Position numbers and translations under genes: made by a program. Positions 53,713 through 62,034 of a stretch of 64,000 nt of DNA are shown here, piece after piece. Source of the stretch: Gammaproteobacteria bacterium HGW-Gammaproteobacteria-2. Its GTDB lineage: Bacteria; Pseudomonadota; Gammaproteobacteria; Xanthomonadales; Xanthomonadaceae. The stretch's first letter is position 1; each line of letters begins with the position of its first letter. The notes below the pieces were generated by a model. The model saw only the letters and a program-made list of their open reading frames with translations. It did no database searches and was not told the origin of the DNA. The DNA lies in the NCBI GenBank assembly GCA_002840015.1, contig PGZE01000011.1:1-64000 (forward strand), given 5' to 3'.

Positions 53713-56139
53713 TCAGAACTCGTAACGCAGGCTGACCTGGGCCGAGCGCCCGGGGATGGTGCGAGCACGGATGATATTGTCCTGGCCGGCGACGATCGAG
53801 CCTTCTTCGGACTCGGTTATCGCAAACTTGTCGAACAGATTGTTGACATCCAGTGCCAGCACCAGGGTGTCGGTGAGGCGGTAGTTGGCGAACACATTGA
53901 CCTGCGCATAGGCCGGCATCTTGAGCTGGTTGTTGTCTTGCGCAAACGATGCGCTGGTGCCAATGATGTTCACGCCAAGGCGGTAGTCGTAGCCCTCGTA
54001 GGCGGCAGTGCCCTGATAGATGAAGTCGGCCTGCCGGCGCGGCGTGTTGCCCTCAACCTCGGGTGTGATCTGGTCCTTGTTGATCTCGGCATCGGTATAG
54101 GTGACGCCACCGCTGAAGGTGAACTGATCGATGCGGTAAGAGGTTTCAAGCTCGACGCCATACGCTTCAAACGTGCGGTCGAAGAAACGCTGGCTGGTGA
54201 GTTCGAAGTTCTGTTCGCTGGTCTCGGCATGGAAGCCGGTAATGAATACGTTCAGATCACCATAACGCCATTTCACACCCACTTCTTGTTGCTTGACCAC
54301 ATCAACGGATTGTCGTGAATCGACATTGCCATCGGGCTGGATCACGCCGAACAACAGACGGTCGGCATTGGCGCGGCCACCACGGCTGACGCGGGCAAAG
54401 CCGGCAAGGTCGTCGCTGAAAAGGTAGTTGGCACCGAACGAATACGAGGTGTACGACCAGTCGTAGTTGACCGGATTCTGGTTGGCGACATCCACCACCG
54501 ACACGCTGCGCTCGGTCTGCTGGATGATGCCATCGCCGTTGACATCGAAGTCGGTCGCTTGCACAGGCCCGGCGAAGCTGCCGTCGGCATTGCCGTAATC
54601 CTGGCGAATGCTGGCGTCAAGGGTCAGCTTGTCCATGGTGAAGGTCAGTGCCGCGTAGGGCGCGTCGATGTCGTAATCGACATCGTAGCTGCGGGTACAG
54701 CAGTTGCCGAATGCAGGTACCCCGAAGGCATACAAGCCGCCTTGCGAGAACGGGGTGCCATCAGCGGCAAAAACATCAATCAGCGCCGCATTGTTGCCCT
54801 TGAGTTCCTGCAGGTACGAGTTCCAGGTCCAGTCCAACGCAATGGTTTGCGATGATTTGTAGTAGCCGGCAACGAAGTCCAGTTGCCGGCCCGCGCCAAG
54901 GTCGAACGCACGCGAGAGTTTCAGATCATTGGCGGTATTGTCCAGCGAGTTGATCTCGGAATTGAACAGCACCGTATTGATGACCTGGCCGGTGAACGCA
55001 GCACCGGCGTTAGGGCCGTTCGCATACTTCAGCGTGGCACCGGCACCGGCAATCGATTCGGCGATGCCGGCACCATCGCCAACCGAGGCCGGAAACGGCG
55101 ACACGAAGCGGCCATCGGTGTTGGCCGTACGGAAACGATCAGCAAGCTTCCAGCCACCGCCCAGCTCGAACTCCAGCTCGGTACCAAATGCCGTGGTGCG
55201 CGGATGCATGCCGTCGTCGATGTCGGTGACGCGACGGTTGTTTTCGCCGTCAAGACCAAAATCGGTGCGGAAGAACGGGCTGTGCGGGGTGTCGTGCTTG
55301 GCATCGAAGCCGGGCACACTGCCAAGGCTTGGCTTGCCATTGCTGCCGTTAGCCAGCACCGGCATCGGCAGGATGCCGATGGCGCGATCATTGAGATGCT
55401 TGAAGTTGAAACGGATGAACCCGTTGTCGAACTCGCGGGTGAGGTTGGCCTTGATCTGCCCACCCTTTTCCGCAGTAAAGCCGGCATCGCGCACGCTGTC
55501 GCCGCGACGGTAGAAACCGCCGACATGGAAACGCCAGTCGTCATTGATCGGCGCGCCGTAATGGAAGTCGTAACGGGTATTGTCGAAGCCCTCGAGAAAG
55601 CCGCGGCTGATGCCGACACTGCCGCCTTCCACCTCGCCGGTGTTGCTGATGAAGTTGATGATGCCGCCCGGCACCCGATCCAGGCTGTAGTCGTTGCGCA
55701 GGAAGATGTCGGCATTGCCGAACGCGATATCGCCGAACTCCAGTACCGGCAGGCCGTCTTCCTGCAATTGCAGGAACTTGGCACCGCCGGAGGCCACCGG
55801 CAGGCCGCGCACCGCGATATTGGCGTTGCCTTCGCCGCCGGAGGCTTCCGAGCGGATGCCGGGGATGTTGCGGAAGATCTCGGCGGTGGAGCGTGGCGCC
55901 GAGTTCTGGATCGATTCGATGCCGATCACGCTGCTCGACACACTTTCCTGCATGCGGGTTCGGCTACCGGAAGTGCCGGTGACGACCACCGCATCCAGGT
56001 CGATGGCGTCGCTCACACGGGCGCGCGGGTTTTCTTGCGATGTGGTGCTGCTGTCTTGCGAAAATGCGGGTGCTGATGCCAGCGCGGCGGTGATCGCCAG
56101 TGCCAGTACACAGCGACGATGCGACTGCATGGTGTTCAT
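53713..56139 (-). CDS. suxA: TonB-dependent outer-membrane receptor, sucrose-locus type
   Basis: 808 residues from ATG 56139 (GGGAGG upstream). Signal peptide (about 1-30, ending PAFSQ), TonB box-like DAIDLDAVVVTGT, plug domain (ESVSSSVIGIESIQNSAPRSTAEIFRNIPG, GEGNANIAVRGLPV) and a 22-strand barrel ending in RYEF. Family resemblance to Xanthomonas SuxA plus neighbours (amylosucrase, LacI) implies sucrose uptake across the outer membrane. A LacI-type operator lies 69 bases upstream. Confidence 0.9.
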   Translation of the reverse strand: MNTMQSHRRCVLALAITAALASAPAFSQDSSTTSQENPRARVSDAIDLDAVVVTGTSGSRTRMQESVSSSVIGIESIQNSAPRSTAEIFRNIPGIRSEASGGEGNANIAVRGLPVASGGAKFLQLQEDGLPVLEFGDIAFGNADIFLRNDYSLDRVPGGIINFISNTGEVEGGSVGISRGFLEGFDNTRYDFHYGAPINDDWRFHVGGFYRRGDSVRDAGFTAEKGGQIKANLTREFDNGFIRFNFKHLNDRAIGILPMPVLANGSNGKPSLGSVPGFDAKHDTPHSPFFRTDFGLDGENNRRVTDIDDGMHPRTTAFGTELEFELGGGWKLADRFRTANTDGRFVSPFPASVGDGAGIAESIAGAGATLKYANGPNAGAAFTGQVINTVLFNSEINSLDNTANDLKLSRAFDLGAGRQLDFVAGYYKSSQTIALDWTWNSYLQELKGNNAALIDVFAADGTPFSQGGLYAFGVPAFGNCCTRSYDVDYDIDAPYAALTFTMDKLTLDASIRQDYGNADGSFAGPVQATDFDVNGDGIIQQTERSVSVVDVANQNPVNYDWSYTSYSFGANYLFSDDLAGFARVSRGGRANADRLLFGVIQPDGNVDSRQSVDVVKQQEVGVKWRYGDLNVFITGFHAETSEQNFELTSQRFFDRTFEAYGVELETSYRIDQFTFSGGVTYTDAEINKDQITPEVEGNTPRRQADFIYQGTAAYEGYDYRLGVNIIGTSASFAQDNNQLKMPAYAQVNVFANYRLTDTLVLALDVNNLFDKFAITESEEGSIVAGQDNIIRARTIPGRSAQVSLRYEF

Positions 56140-56207
56140 GATGGATGCCCTCCCAGGTGGATTTCCGACGATGCCCCTCACCGTCTGGTGCGCATTGTCA
56201 GCACGTT

Positions 56208-56223
56208 TTGCAATCGATTGCAA
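56208..56223. promoter_or_regulatory. LacI-family operator upstream of the TonB receptor
   Basis: Perfect 16-base palindrome TTGCAATCGATTGCAA with the central CG typical of LacI/PurR-type sites. Position fits a promoter-overlapping repressor site for suxA. Confidence 0.8.
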
Positions 56224-56330
56224 GAAATCCGTTTGTTTGCTTCCAATCGCATCGGCAGATTGCTTGATAAAGCGTTATACGTAGCCTTTTCATGCATAAC
56301 GCGGTGGTTGGCTTACGCTGCGGTGCAGCA

Positions 56331-56346
56331 TTGAAAACGATTGCGA
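56331..56346. promoter_or_regulatory. Second LacI-family operator, upstream of the symporter
   Basis: TTGAAAACGATTGCGA matches the 56208 operator at 13 of 16 positions, including the whole CGATTGC right half. It lies 40 bases before the symporter ATG, so one regulator probably controls both divergent units. Confidence 0.7.
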
Positions 56347-56386
56347 TATGCCATTATCTGCGCTCTGACATCTGCCGGGGGACGCA

Positions 56387-57880
56387 ATGCCGAACATCGA
56401 CACCGCTTTGAGTGGCATGGATCTGGCGATCATCGCGATCTACGCCATCGGCATCGTCGCCCTGGGCTTGATCACCTCGCGCCGCAGTGCAAGCGCAGAG
56501 GATTATTTTCTCGCCAGCCGCTCGATGCGCTGGCCGACGATCGGGTTGGCATTGCTCGCCTCCAACATTTCATCGACTACCCTGATCGGCCTGGCCGGCG
56601 CCGCGTACGCGATCGGCATCTCGGTATACAACTACGAGTGGATGGCAGCGATGGTGCTGGCGTTCTTCTGCGTGTTCTTCCTGCCGTTCCTGCTGCGCTC
56701 GAAGGTCTACACCTTGCCCGAGTATCTGGAACGGCGTTATGACCGTCGCGCGCGGTTGTATTTTTCCGGTTTGACGATCTTCCTCAATATCGTGGTCGAT
56801 ACCGCCGGCACCCTGTTTGGCGGTGCGTTGATGCTCAAGCTGGTGATGCCGGGCCTGCCGCTGTGGCAGATCGTGGCGATCCTGGCTGCCTCGGCCGGTG
56901 TCTACACGGTGGTTGGCGGCTTGCGCGCGGTGATCTACACCGAAACCGTGCAGGCGGTGATCTTGCTGGGTGCATCGTTCTTCATTGCCTGGTTTGCGTT
57001 CGACAAGGCCGGCGGCTGGGATCATGTGATGAGCTCGATCGACCCGGCCAAGCTGTCGCTGGTGCGTCCGAATGACGATCCCGGTGTGCCCTGGCTGGGC
57101 ACGCTGATTGGCGCATCGCTGATCGGTTTCTATTTCTGGTGTACCAATCAGTTCATGGTGCAGCGGATACTCTCGGCCAAGGATGAAAACCATGGCCGTT
57201 GGGGCGCTCTGTTTGCCGGCTTCCTGAAGCTGCCGGTGCTGTTTTTGATGGTGTTGCCGGGCACCTGCGCGATCTTGCTGTACCCGAATCTTGAGCGCGC
57301 CGATCTGGTCTATCCAACACTGGTGTTCGATCTGCTGCCGCATGGTTTGATTGGCTTGGTGATGGCGGGTTTCTTTGCTGCGATCATGTCGTCGATCGCC
57401 AGTACCTTCAATTCGGCAGCAACGCTGTTGACCATGGATTTCATCCGGCCGCTGCGCCCGAGCGCTGACGATGCCTCATTGGTTCGCACCGGGCGTATCG
57501 CGACGATGGTGTTCATGGTGCTGGCGGTTTACTGGGCACCACAGATCGAGCGCTTTGCCTCGCTTTGGCAATACCTGCAAGCAGTGCTGGCCTACGCGGT
57601 GGGGCCGATTTGCGCGCTGTTTCTGGTCGGCCTGTTCTGGCGCGGTGCCAATGCTATCGGCGCGGTGGCCTGCATTGCGGTCGGTGTATTCGGCGGCATC
57701 GGCCTGTTCTACTTCAACGTGATGGCCGACGCACCGTGGTCGATGCACTTCTTGTACATCACACCGATCCTGTTTCTCGCCTGCTCGACGGCGCTGGTGC
57801 TGGTCAGCGTGTTCAGCGCTCCCGACCCACGCTCGGACAACACCATGCGCTGGACTCCGGCGGTGTACTGGTTTCGCTAG
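56387..57880 (+). CDS. Sodium:solute symporter (SSS family), probable sugar transporter
   Basis: 497 residues, about 13 membrane helices; ATG preceded by GGGGGA. SSS features: LALLASNISSTTLIGLAGAAYAIG, ISVYNYEWMAAMVLAFF, YLERRYDRRARLYFSGL, MSSIASTFNSAATLLTMDF (Na+ site region). Most like the SGLT/vSGLT sugar branch. It sits where Xanthomonas carries the MFS-type transporter suxC, divergent from suxA, with an operator in front, so it is the likely inner-membrane sucrose importer. Confidence 0.88.
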   Translation: MPNIDTALSGMDLAIIAIYAIGIVALGLITSRRSASAEDYFLASRSMRWPTIGLALLASNISSTTLIGLAGAAYAIGISVYNYEWMAAMVLAFFCVFFLPFLLRSKVYTLPEYLERRYDRRARLYFSGLTIFLNIVVDTAGTLFGGALMLKLVMPGLPLWQIVAILAASAGVYTVVGGLRAVIYTETVQAVILLGASFFIAWFAFDKAGGWDHVMSSIDPAKLSLVRPNDDPGVPWLGTLIGASLIGFYFWCTNQFMVQRILSAKDENHGRWGALFAGFLKLPVLFLMVLPGTCAILLYPNLERADLVYPTLVFDLLPHGLIGLVMAGFFAAIMSSIASTFNSAATLLTMDFIRPLRPSADDASLVRTGRIATMVFMVLAVYWAPQIERFASLWQYLQAVLAYAVGPICALFLVGLFWRGANAIGAVACIAVGVFGGIGLFYFNVMADAPWSMHFLYITPILFLACSTALVLVSVFSAPDPRSDNTMRWTPAVYWFR

Positions 57881-57887
57881 TGTGGTC

Positions 57888-58150
57888 GCCCACAGGGTGG
57901 GCTTCTGTAAATAAGCGTTGATGTTCACCTGTAGGAGCAACTGTGTTGCACACCGGTGCGAGCCAGTGCTTCTGTGGGAGCCGGCCTGCCGGCGAAAAAC
58001 TGGCGAAAGAGCTTCGCGCGCAGAGCCTGCCCCAGACTTGATCTGGGGAGCGCTCCCACGAAAGCGGCGTGTTGCCCCTGGAGCACCCTGTGGGCGACCT
58101 GCCTGCCTGCCGGCAGGCCGAGCCAGCGAGCGACTGCCAGTTTGCCGTTG
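57888..58150. repeat. Dispersed REP-like repeats between symporter and LacI genes
   Basis: TCGCCCACAGGGTGGGCTTC (57888-57907), GTGGGAGCCGGCCTGCCGGC (57974-57993), CCCTGTGGGCGACC (58087-58100) and GCCTGCCTGCCGGCAGGC (58101-58118). Several inverted pairs; no gene. Confidence 0.75.
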
Positions 58151-58153
58151 CGA

Positions 58154-59164
58154 TCAGGCTGATTCGCGAACGATCAATTGCGGTGCAATCACGGTGGTGT
58201 CCACCGGCAGATTGGCGCAGCGGGCGACCAGCTTGTCGACCAGCAAGCGCGCACCCAAGGCCAGGTCCTGGCGAATCGTGGTCAGTGACGGGTGGCTGTA
58301 CGCGGCGAGTGCGATGTCGTCAAAACCAATCACCGACACGTCCTGCGGTACGCGCAGGCCGGCATCGGCCAGTGCCCGGATCGCGCCGACGGCAATCACA
58401 TCGGAAACTGCGAAAATCCCGTCCGGGCGGGCGCCTTTGGTCAACATCGCCTTGACCGCGCGGTAGGCATCATCGAGCTCGAACTCGGTGCGTACCAGCA
58501 GCGATCGGTCGGGTGTCAGGCCCTGTTCGGCCAGCGCGTTGCGATATCCTGCAAAGCGCGGCGCGATTTCCGGCAGCCGCTCATCGCCGAGAAACGCAAT
58601 GCGTCTGCGGCCATGTTCGAGCAGGTGGCGGGTGGCCAGCAAACCACCGAGGCGATTGTCGCTGCCGACGCTGGGATAGGCCTGGTCGGGGAGTTGTTCG
58701 CCCCAGGCGACAATCGCCAGGCCGCCTTGTGCGGCTCGGTTGATCGCCTCGTGCTCAAAGCTTTGCCCGATCAGAATCACACCATCGGCCTGGCCGCCGT
58801 TGAGCAAATCCTCGATCCAGCCATCCTGGTGTTTGGCGACTTTGCTCAGCAGCATGCTGTAACCACGGCTGGTGAGTTCGTCGGCCAGCAGGGCCAGCAT
58901 CGTCATCATGAACGGATCGTACAGATGCTGCGCGCGTTGATGCGCCAGTGGTACCGCGACCGAAACGATGCCGGTGCGTTTGCAGCGCAGACTGCGTGCC
59001 GCCGGGTTGATGCGGTAGCCGGCGTCGGCAGCGATTTTTTGTACCAACGCACGGGTACGCGCGGCAACTGCTGGATTGTTGGCCAGCGCACGCGACACCG
59101 TTGACTCGGATACGCCGGCCATGCGCGCGATGTCGCTCATCTGCAACGGCCCGGAACGAGTCAA
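58154..59164 (-). CDS. suxR: LacI-family transcriptional repressor of the sucrose locus
   Basis: 336 residues from TTG 59164 (AGGAA upstream). ATG 59140 (MSDIARMAGV) and GTG 59188 are alternatives, but the GTG lies in a dispersed repeat. HTH MSDIARMAGVSESTVSRALANNP, hinge AARSLRCKRTGIVSV, and periplasmic-binding-like domain (DGVILIGQSF, GSDNRLGGLLATRHLLEHG, FAVSDVIAVGAIRALADAGLRVPQDVSVIGFDD). It probably binds the two matching operators between suxA and the symporter. Confidence 0.88.
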   Translation of the reverse strand: MTRSGPLQMSDIARMAGVSESTVSRALANNPAVAARTRALVQKIAADAGYRINPAARSLRCKRTGIVSVAVPLAHQRAQHLYDPFMMTMLALLADELTSRGYSMLLSKVAKHQDGWIEDLLNGGQADGVILIGQSFEHEAINRAAQGGLAIVAWGEQLPDQAYPSVGSDNRLGGLLATRHLLEHGRRRIAFLGDERLPEIAPRFAGYRNALAEQGLTPDRSLLVRTEFELDDAYRAVKAMLTKGARPDGIFAVSDVIAVGAIRALADAGLRVPQDVSVIGFDDIALAAYSHPSLTTIRQDLALGARLLVDKLVARCANLPVDTTVIAPQLIVRESA

Positions 59165-59169
59165 TGATC

Positions 59170-59490
59170 GTTCCTGCAGGTCGCCCACAGGGTGGATTCC
59201 TACAGGGAGCGATCACCGCTTTCGTGGGAGCGCTCCCCAGATCAAGTCTGGGGCAGGCTCTGCGCACGAAGCGCTTTCGCCAGTTCGTTCGCCGGCAGGC
59301 CGGCTCCCACAGAAGCACAGGCTCGCACCGGTGTGCAACTCAGTTGCTCTAGGCGAACGCAACCGGTTTTTTTGGAGCTAACCACGAAGCGGCAAAGGGT
59401 CGGGGCGGAGCCCTGCATAACCGCGGGGCGGTTGGGGGCATAGCCTGCGCAGCTTGCATTGTCGCGCAGCGACCGTCCGAGCGCCGCAGT
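59170..59490. repeat. Dispersed repeats upstream of the LacI gene
   Basis: Copies around 59183-59206 (CGCCCACAGGGTGGATTCC), 59224-59250 (GTGGGAGCGCTCCCC hairpin then AGATCAAGTCTGGGGCAGGC) and 59293-59313 (GCCGGCAGGCCGGCTCCCAC). The AGATCAAGTCTGGGGCAG element has an inverted partner at 58029-58050. No coding signal seen here. Confidence 0.75.
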
Positions 59491-59498
59491 GGAACGAT

Positions 59499-60581
59499 TC
59501 ACAGCGGCCGGTCGTCGATCGGTGCCGGGGGTGCGGGTGGCGGCTCCGGTGCAGCCGGTGGTTTTGGCGGTGCGGGTGGCTTGGGAGGCGCAAAGTACTC
59601 AACCTCGCGCAGGGCCGGCGAAGTAACCTCCAGTTGTTGACTGCGTTTGTCGCGCAACACCGCAAACATGATTTTGCTGCCCGCTTCCTTTTCGCGCAGC
59701 GCACGCATCACCGCGCGTGGACTTTTTACTTCCTTGCCATCGATGGCGGTGATTACGTCGCCGGCCTTGAGCTGGTCGAGGCCATCTTTGCCGTCGCGCA
59801 GCACCAGTACCCCGGCTTCGGTGCCGAAGTAATGGCCAAGACCGGGGTTGATTTCGGCAAGGCTCAGCCCGCTCCAACGAAATGCCTGGCGAAGCCGGTT
59901 GAAGCGACAGGCGTCGGGGTCGTCGGCGCATCCGGCCATCGGTGCGATGCGTGCGATTTCCATTTCGACACCAGGGTCGATGATGCCGTGGAAACGCCCT
60001 GTGCCGTCATGGCCACTGTGCGGCACCATCACGTCACCATTTTGATGCCACATCATCACGCTTGGCATCGACTCAGCCTTGAGCGTGATTTGTTGCTCCT
60101 TGCCGTCGCGTTGATAACTGAGTTTGACGGCATCGCCATCTTTCAGATCTCCGATCAGTTTGCGTGTCTGCGCCATACGTTCTTGCGCCGTCTTGCCGAC
60201 GATTTTGTGGCCGTTTACCTCCAGCAGTTGATCGCCCGAATGCAGTCCGGCTTTGGCCGCAGGGCCGTCGGGCGTGACGGCAGCAATCATGACGCCATTG
60301 CCTTCTTCGTTTTCTGCCATCACGATGCCGATGATCGGCCGCGACATGTCGAGGCTGCGCAGGGTCATTACCCTGCGTTTACGAGCCTGCTGCGGGTCAG
60401 CGCCGGCTTGTTTGTGCGAGAGTTCGGCAACGCGTCGGGCGGCATCGCGCAGATCGGCTTTCGCCGCTGCCAGGGCTGCTGCCGTGTCTTCTGGCGCTGT
60501 CGCTGTGGCTGAGCCCTGTGCTGACACTGGCGCGCAAAAGAACGATGCGGCAAGGGCGAGGGACAATATTTTGCTGTTCAT
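59499..60581 (-). CDS. Periplasmic protein with two PDZ domains
   Basis: 360 residues. Signal peptide (about 1-22, ending PVSAQG), a helical Ala-rich segment, PDZ1 (about 80-155: IIGIVMAENEEGNGVMIAAVTPDGPAAKAGLHSGDQLLEVNG) and PDZ2 (about 245-320: YFGTEAGVLVLRDGKDGLDQLKAGDVITAIDGKEV). A proline-rich tail ends the protein. No protease domain is seen, so it is not DegP/DegS. Downstream of an ECF sigma/anti-sigma pair on the same strand, it may sense or dock envelope proteins in that response. Confidence 0.85.
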   Translation of the reverse strand: MNSKILSLALAASFFCAPVSAQGSATATAPEDTAAALAAAKADLRDAARRVAELSHKQAGADPQQARKRRVMTLRSLDMSRPIIGIVMAENEEGNGVMIAAVTPDGPAAKAGLHSGDQLLEVNGHKIVGKTAQERMAQTRKLIGDLKDGDAVKLSYQRDGKEQQITLKAESMPSVMMWHQNGDVMVPHSGHDGTGRFHGIIDPGVEMEIARIAPMAGCADDPDACRFNRLRQAFRWSGLSLAEINPGLGHYFGTEAGVLVLRDGKDGLDQLKAGDVITAIDGKEVKSPRAVMRALREKEAGSKIMFAVLRDKRSQQLEVTSPALREVEYFAPPKPPAPPKPPAAPEPPPAPPAPIDDRPL

Positions 60582-60613
60582 GGAATGTTTCTCCTGCGAT
60601 CAATCAGTAACGC

Positions 60614-61165
60614 TCAATAGGTGTACACCAAGGCATCGCTGCCATTTTGTTCGCCGCGGGTGGCAAGCCATTGCTGCGTGGCTTGCAATCCAGCGAGTTC
60701 GCGCAGTACTTGCACACGCTGCTGCCACACCAGCAGCCGTTGCTCTGGAGCAAGTTGAGTGTTGCCAAGTTGGCTGTCGATCACTGCCAATTGGTCTTCA
60801 AGCTCGGCGCTGAGCGACATCATCGGCGCGCTGGTGCTGATGTCGCTGCTATCGGAAATCAGTGCTTCCAGTTGCGCCGATTGAGCAAGCAGCTGTGGCA
60901 ATGGATCAGCCATCGAAGTGTTGGTGGTAGCGCTCGGTACGGGGGTAATGCGCAACTGGCTGGATACCAGCAACGCCAGCAGCAACGATGCAGCGAGTGC
61001 CAATGGCCAGCGTTGTTGCCGGCGCTTTTTGCGTGCCGCAAGCGCCGCCGCAAGCGCCGGCCATGCAGGGCGTGATGACGATTGCAAAGGCAGTGCGCGC
61101 AGCGCGTCAACAACGTTGATGTCGCCGCGCGGTGAGGGATGGTTGTTGTGTAAATCATCAAGCAT
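60614..61165 (-). CDS. Single-pass membrane protein, probable anti-sigma factor
   Basis: 183 residues. Cytoplasmic N-terminus (~50 residues), basic stop (RKKRRQQR), one membrane helix (WPLALAASLLLALLVSSQL), then a periplasmic helical Gln/Leu-rich domain. Its start overlaps the sigma gene by 8 bases, the normal arrangement for a sigma/anti-sigma pair. No zinc-finger (ZAS) motif is seen, so the assignment rests on topology and context. Confidence 0.7.
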   Translation of the reverse strand: MLDDLHNNHPSPRGDINVVDALRALPLQSSSRPAWPALAAALAARKKRRQQRWPLALAASLLLALLVSSQLRITPVPSATTNTSMADPLPQLLAQSAQLEALISDSSDISTSAPMMSLSAELEDQLAVIDSQLGNTQLAPEQRLLVWQQRVQVLRELAGLQATQQWLATRGEQNGSDALVYTY

Positions 61166-61748
61166 GACGTCGCTCCTCTTCCACGGGTGTGACGTGGTCG
61201 GGTTCCTGCAGCAGGGCGCGCAGGCGGCGAGTGCCGCGCGCGAGTTGTGATTTGGAAAAGCTCAGGCTGCGTTCCATCGCCTGCGCAATTTCCTCGTGGG
61301 TGTAGCCTTCCACGTAATACAGCCAGATCACGCTGCGCGTGTTGGCCGGTAATTGTTCCAGCGCACGCAACAACAAGGCGTGGTCGGCAGCAGCCGGCGG
61401 CAACAGTTGCTCGCCGGCATCCAGCTCGGGTTCTGGTGGCTCGTCGCTGTAGTTCACGGTGCCGCGCCGACGCAGGCGCATCAGCGCTTGGTTCACCGCA
61501 ATCTGGCGTAACCACGCCCAGAACGGCGATTCGCCGCGGAAACTGGCGATACGTTCGAACAGCCGCAGCATGGTGTCGTGCAATACATCCTGCGCCTCCT
61601 CACGGTCACCGAGCAGGCGCAGGGCAACGGTGTACACCGGGCGTTCAAAACGGCGGTAGATTTGCTCGAAGGCATCGGCATGGCCATCACGCGCGCGCTT
61701 GATTAGAGCGTCGGGCAAATCGATGGCAAAGGTGGATGGCTGGCTCAC
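61158..61748 (-). CDS. ECF-type RNA polymerase sigma factor
   Basis: 196 residues; GTG start at 61748. Sigma2 region (DAFEQIYRRFERPVYTVALRLLGDREEAQDVLHDTMLRLFERI, FRGESPFWAWLRQIAVN) and sigma4 region (ALEQLPANTRSVIWLYYVEGYTHEEIAQAMERSLSFSKSQLARG). The pair with a membrane protein and a PDZ protein suggests an envelope-signal regulon. No autoregulatory promoter was recognised upstream. Confidence 0.92.
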   Translation of the reverse strand: MSQPSTFAIDLPDALIKRARDGHADAFEQIYRRFERPVYTVALRLLGDREEAQDVLHDTMLRLFERIASFRGESPFWAWLRQIAVNQALMRLRRRGTVNYSDEPPEPELDAGEQLLPPAAADHALLLRALEQLPANTRSVIWLYYVEGYTHEEIAQAMERSLSFSKSQLARGTRRLRALLQEPDHVTPVEEERRHA

Positions 61749-61879
61749 AGGCTATAGGATGCGCCATAAGCCGATTGCGTCGCAGACGTACTTTTACGGC
61801 GCATCGTAAACGGGGTGAAAATCGGAGTTGAGTCAGGTATCCAGCGCCTCGTTCTTGCTCAACCTCTTGAAGTCACTGG

Positions 61880-62015
61880 ATTCCCGCATTCGCGGGAATG
61901 ACGAGCCAAGGGGCTTCTGACATTTGTAAATGCCGTTCGAATCTGACCCTGCTTTTCCCCGATTTGCCACCAGAGGCCGATGGATTGCTTGGCGTTCTTG
62001 GCGTCTTGGCGAGAG
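61880..62015. repeat. dRS3-like palindrome and dispersed 28-base arm
   Basis: 61880-61899 is ATTCCCGC-attc-GCGGGAAT, resembling the widespread ATTCCC-N8-GGGAAT repeat class. 61988-62015 matches 28 bases of the 30-base arms at 18816 and 18995. No gene is seen between the sigma gene and 62034. Confidence 0.8.
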
Positions 62016-62034
62016 GCATGCCTTCAAGCCCTGT

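Noticed and set aside
51384-53735. 783-codon plus-strand open frame opposite fructokinase and amylosucrase
   Set aside because: Antisense frame of two clearly conserved genes; composition is that of a complement frame.
59165-59188. GTG 59188 as the LacI start
   Set aside because: It falls inside a dispersed repeat; TTG 59164 has a better ribosome binding site and ATG 59140 starts at the HTH.
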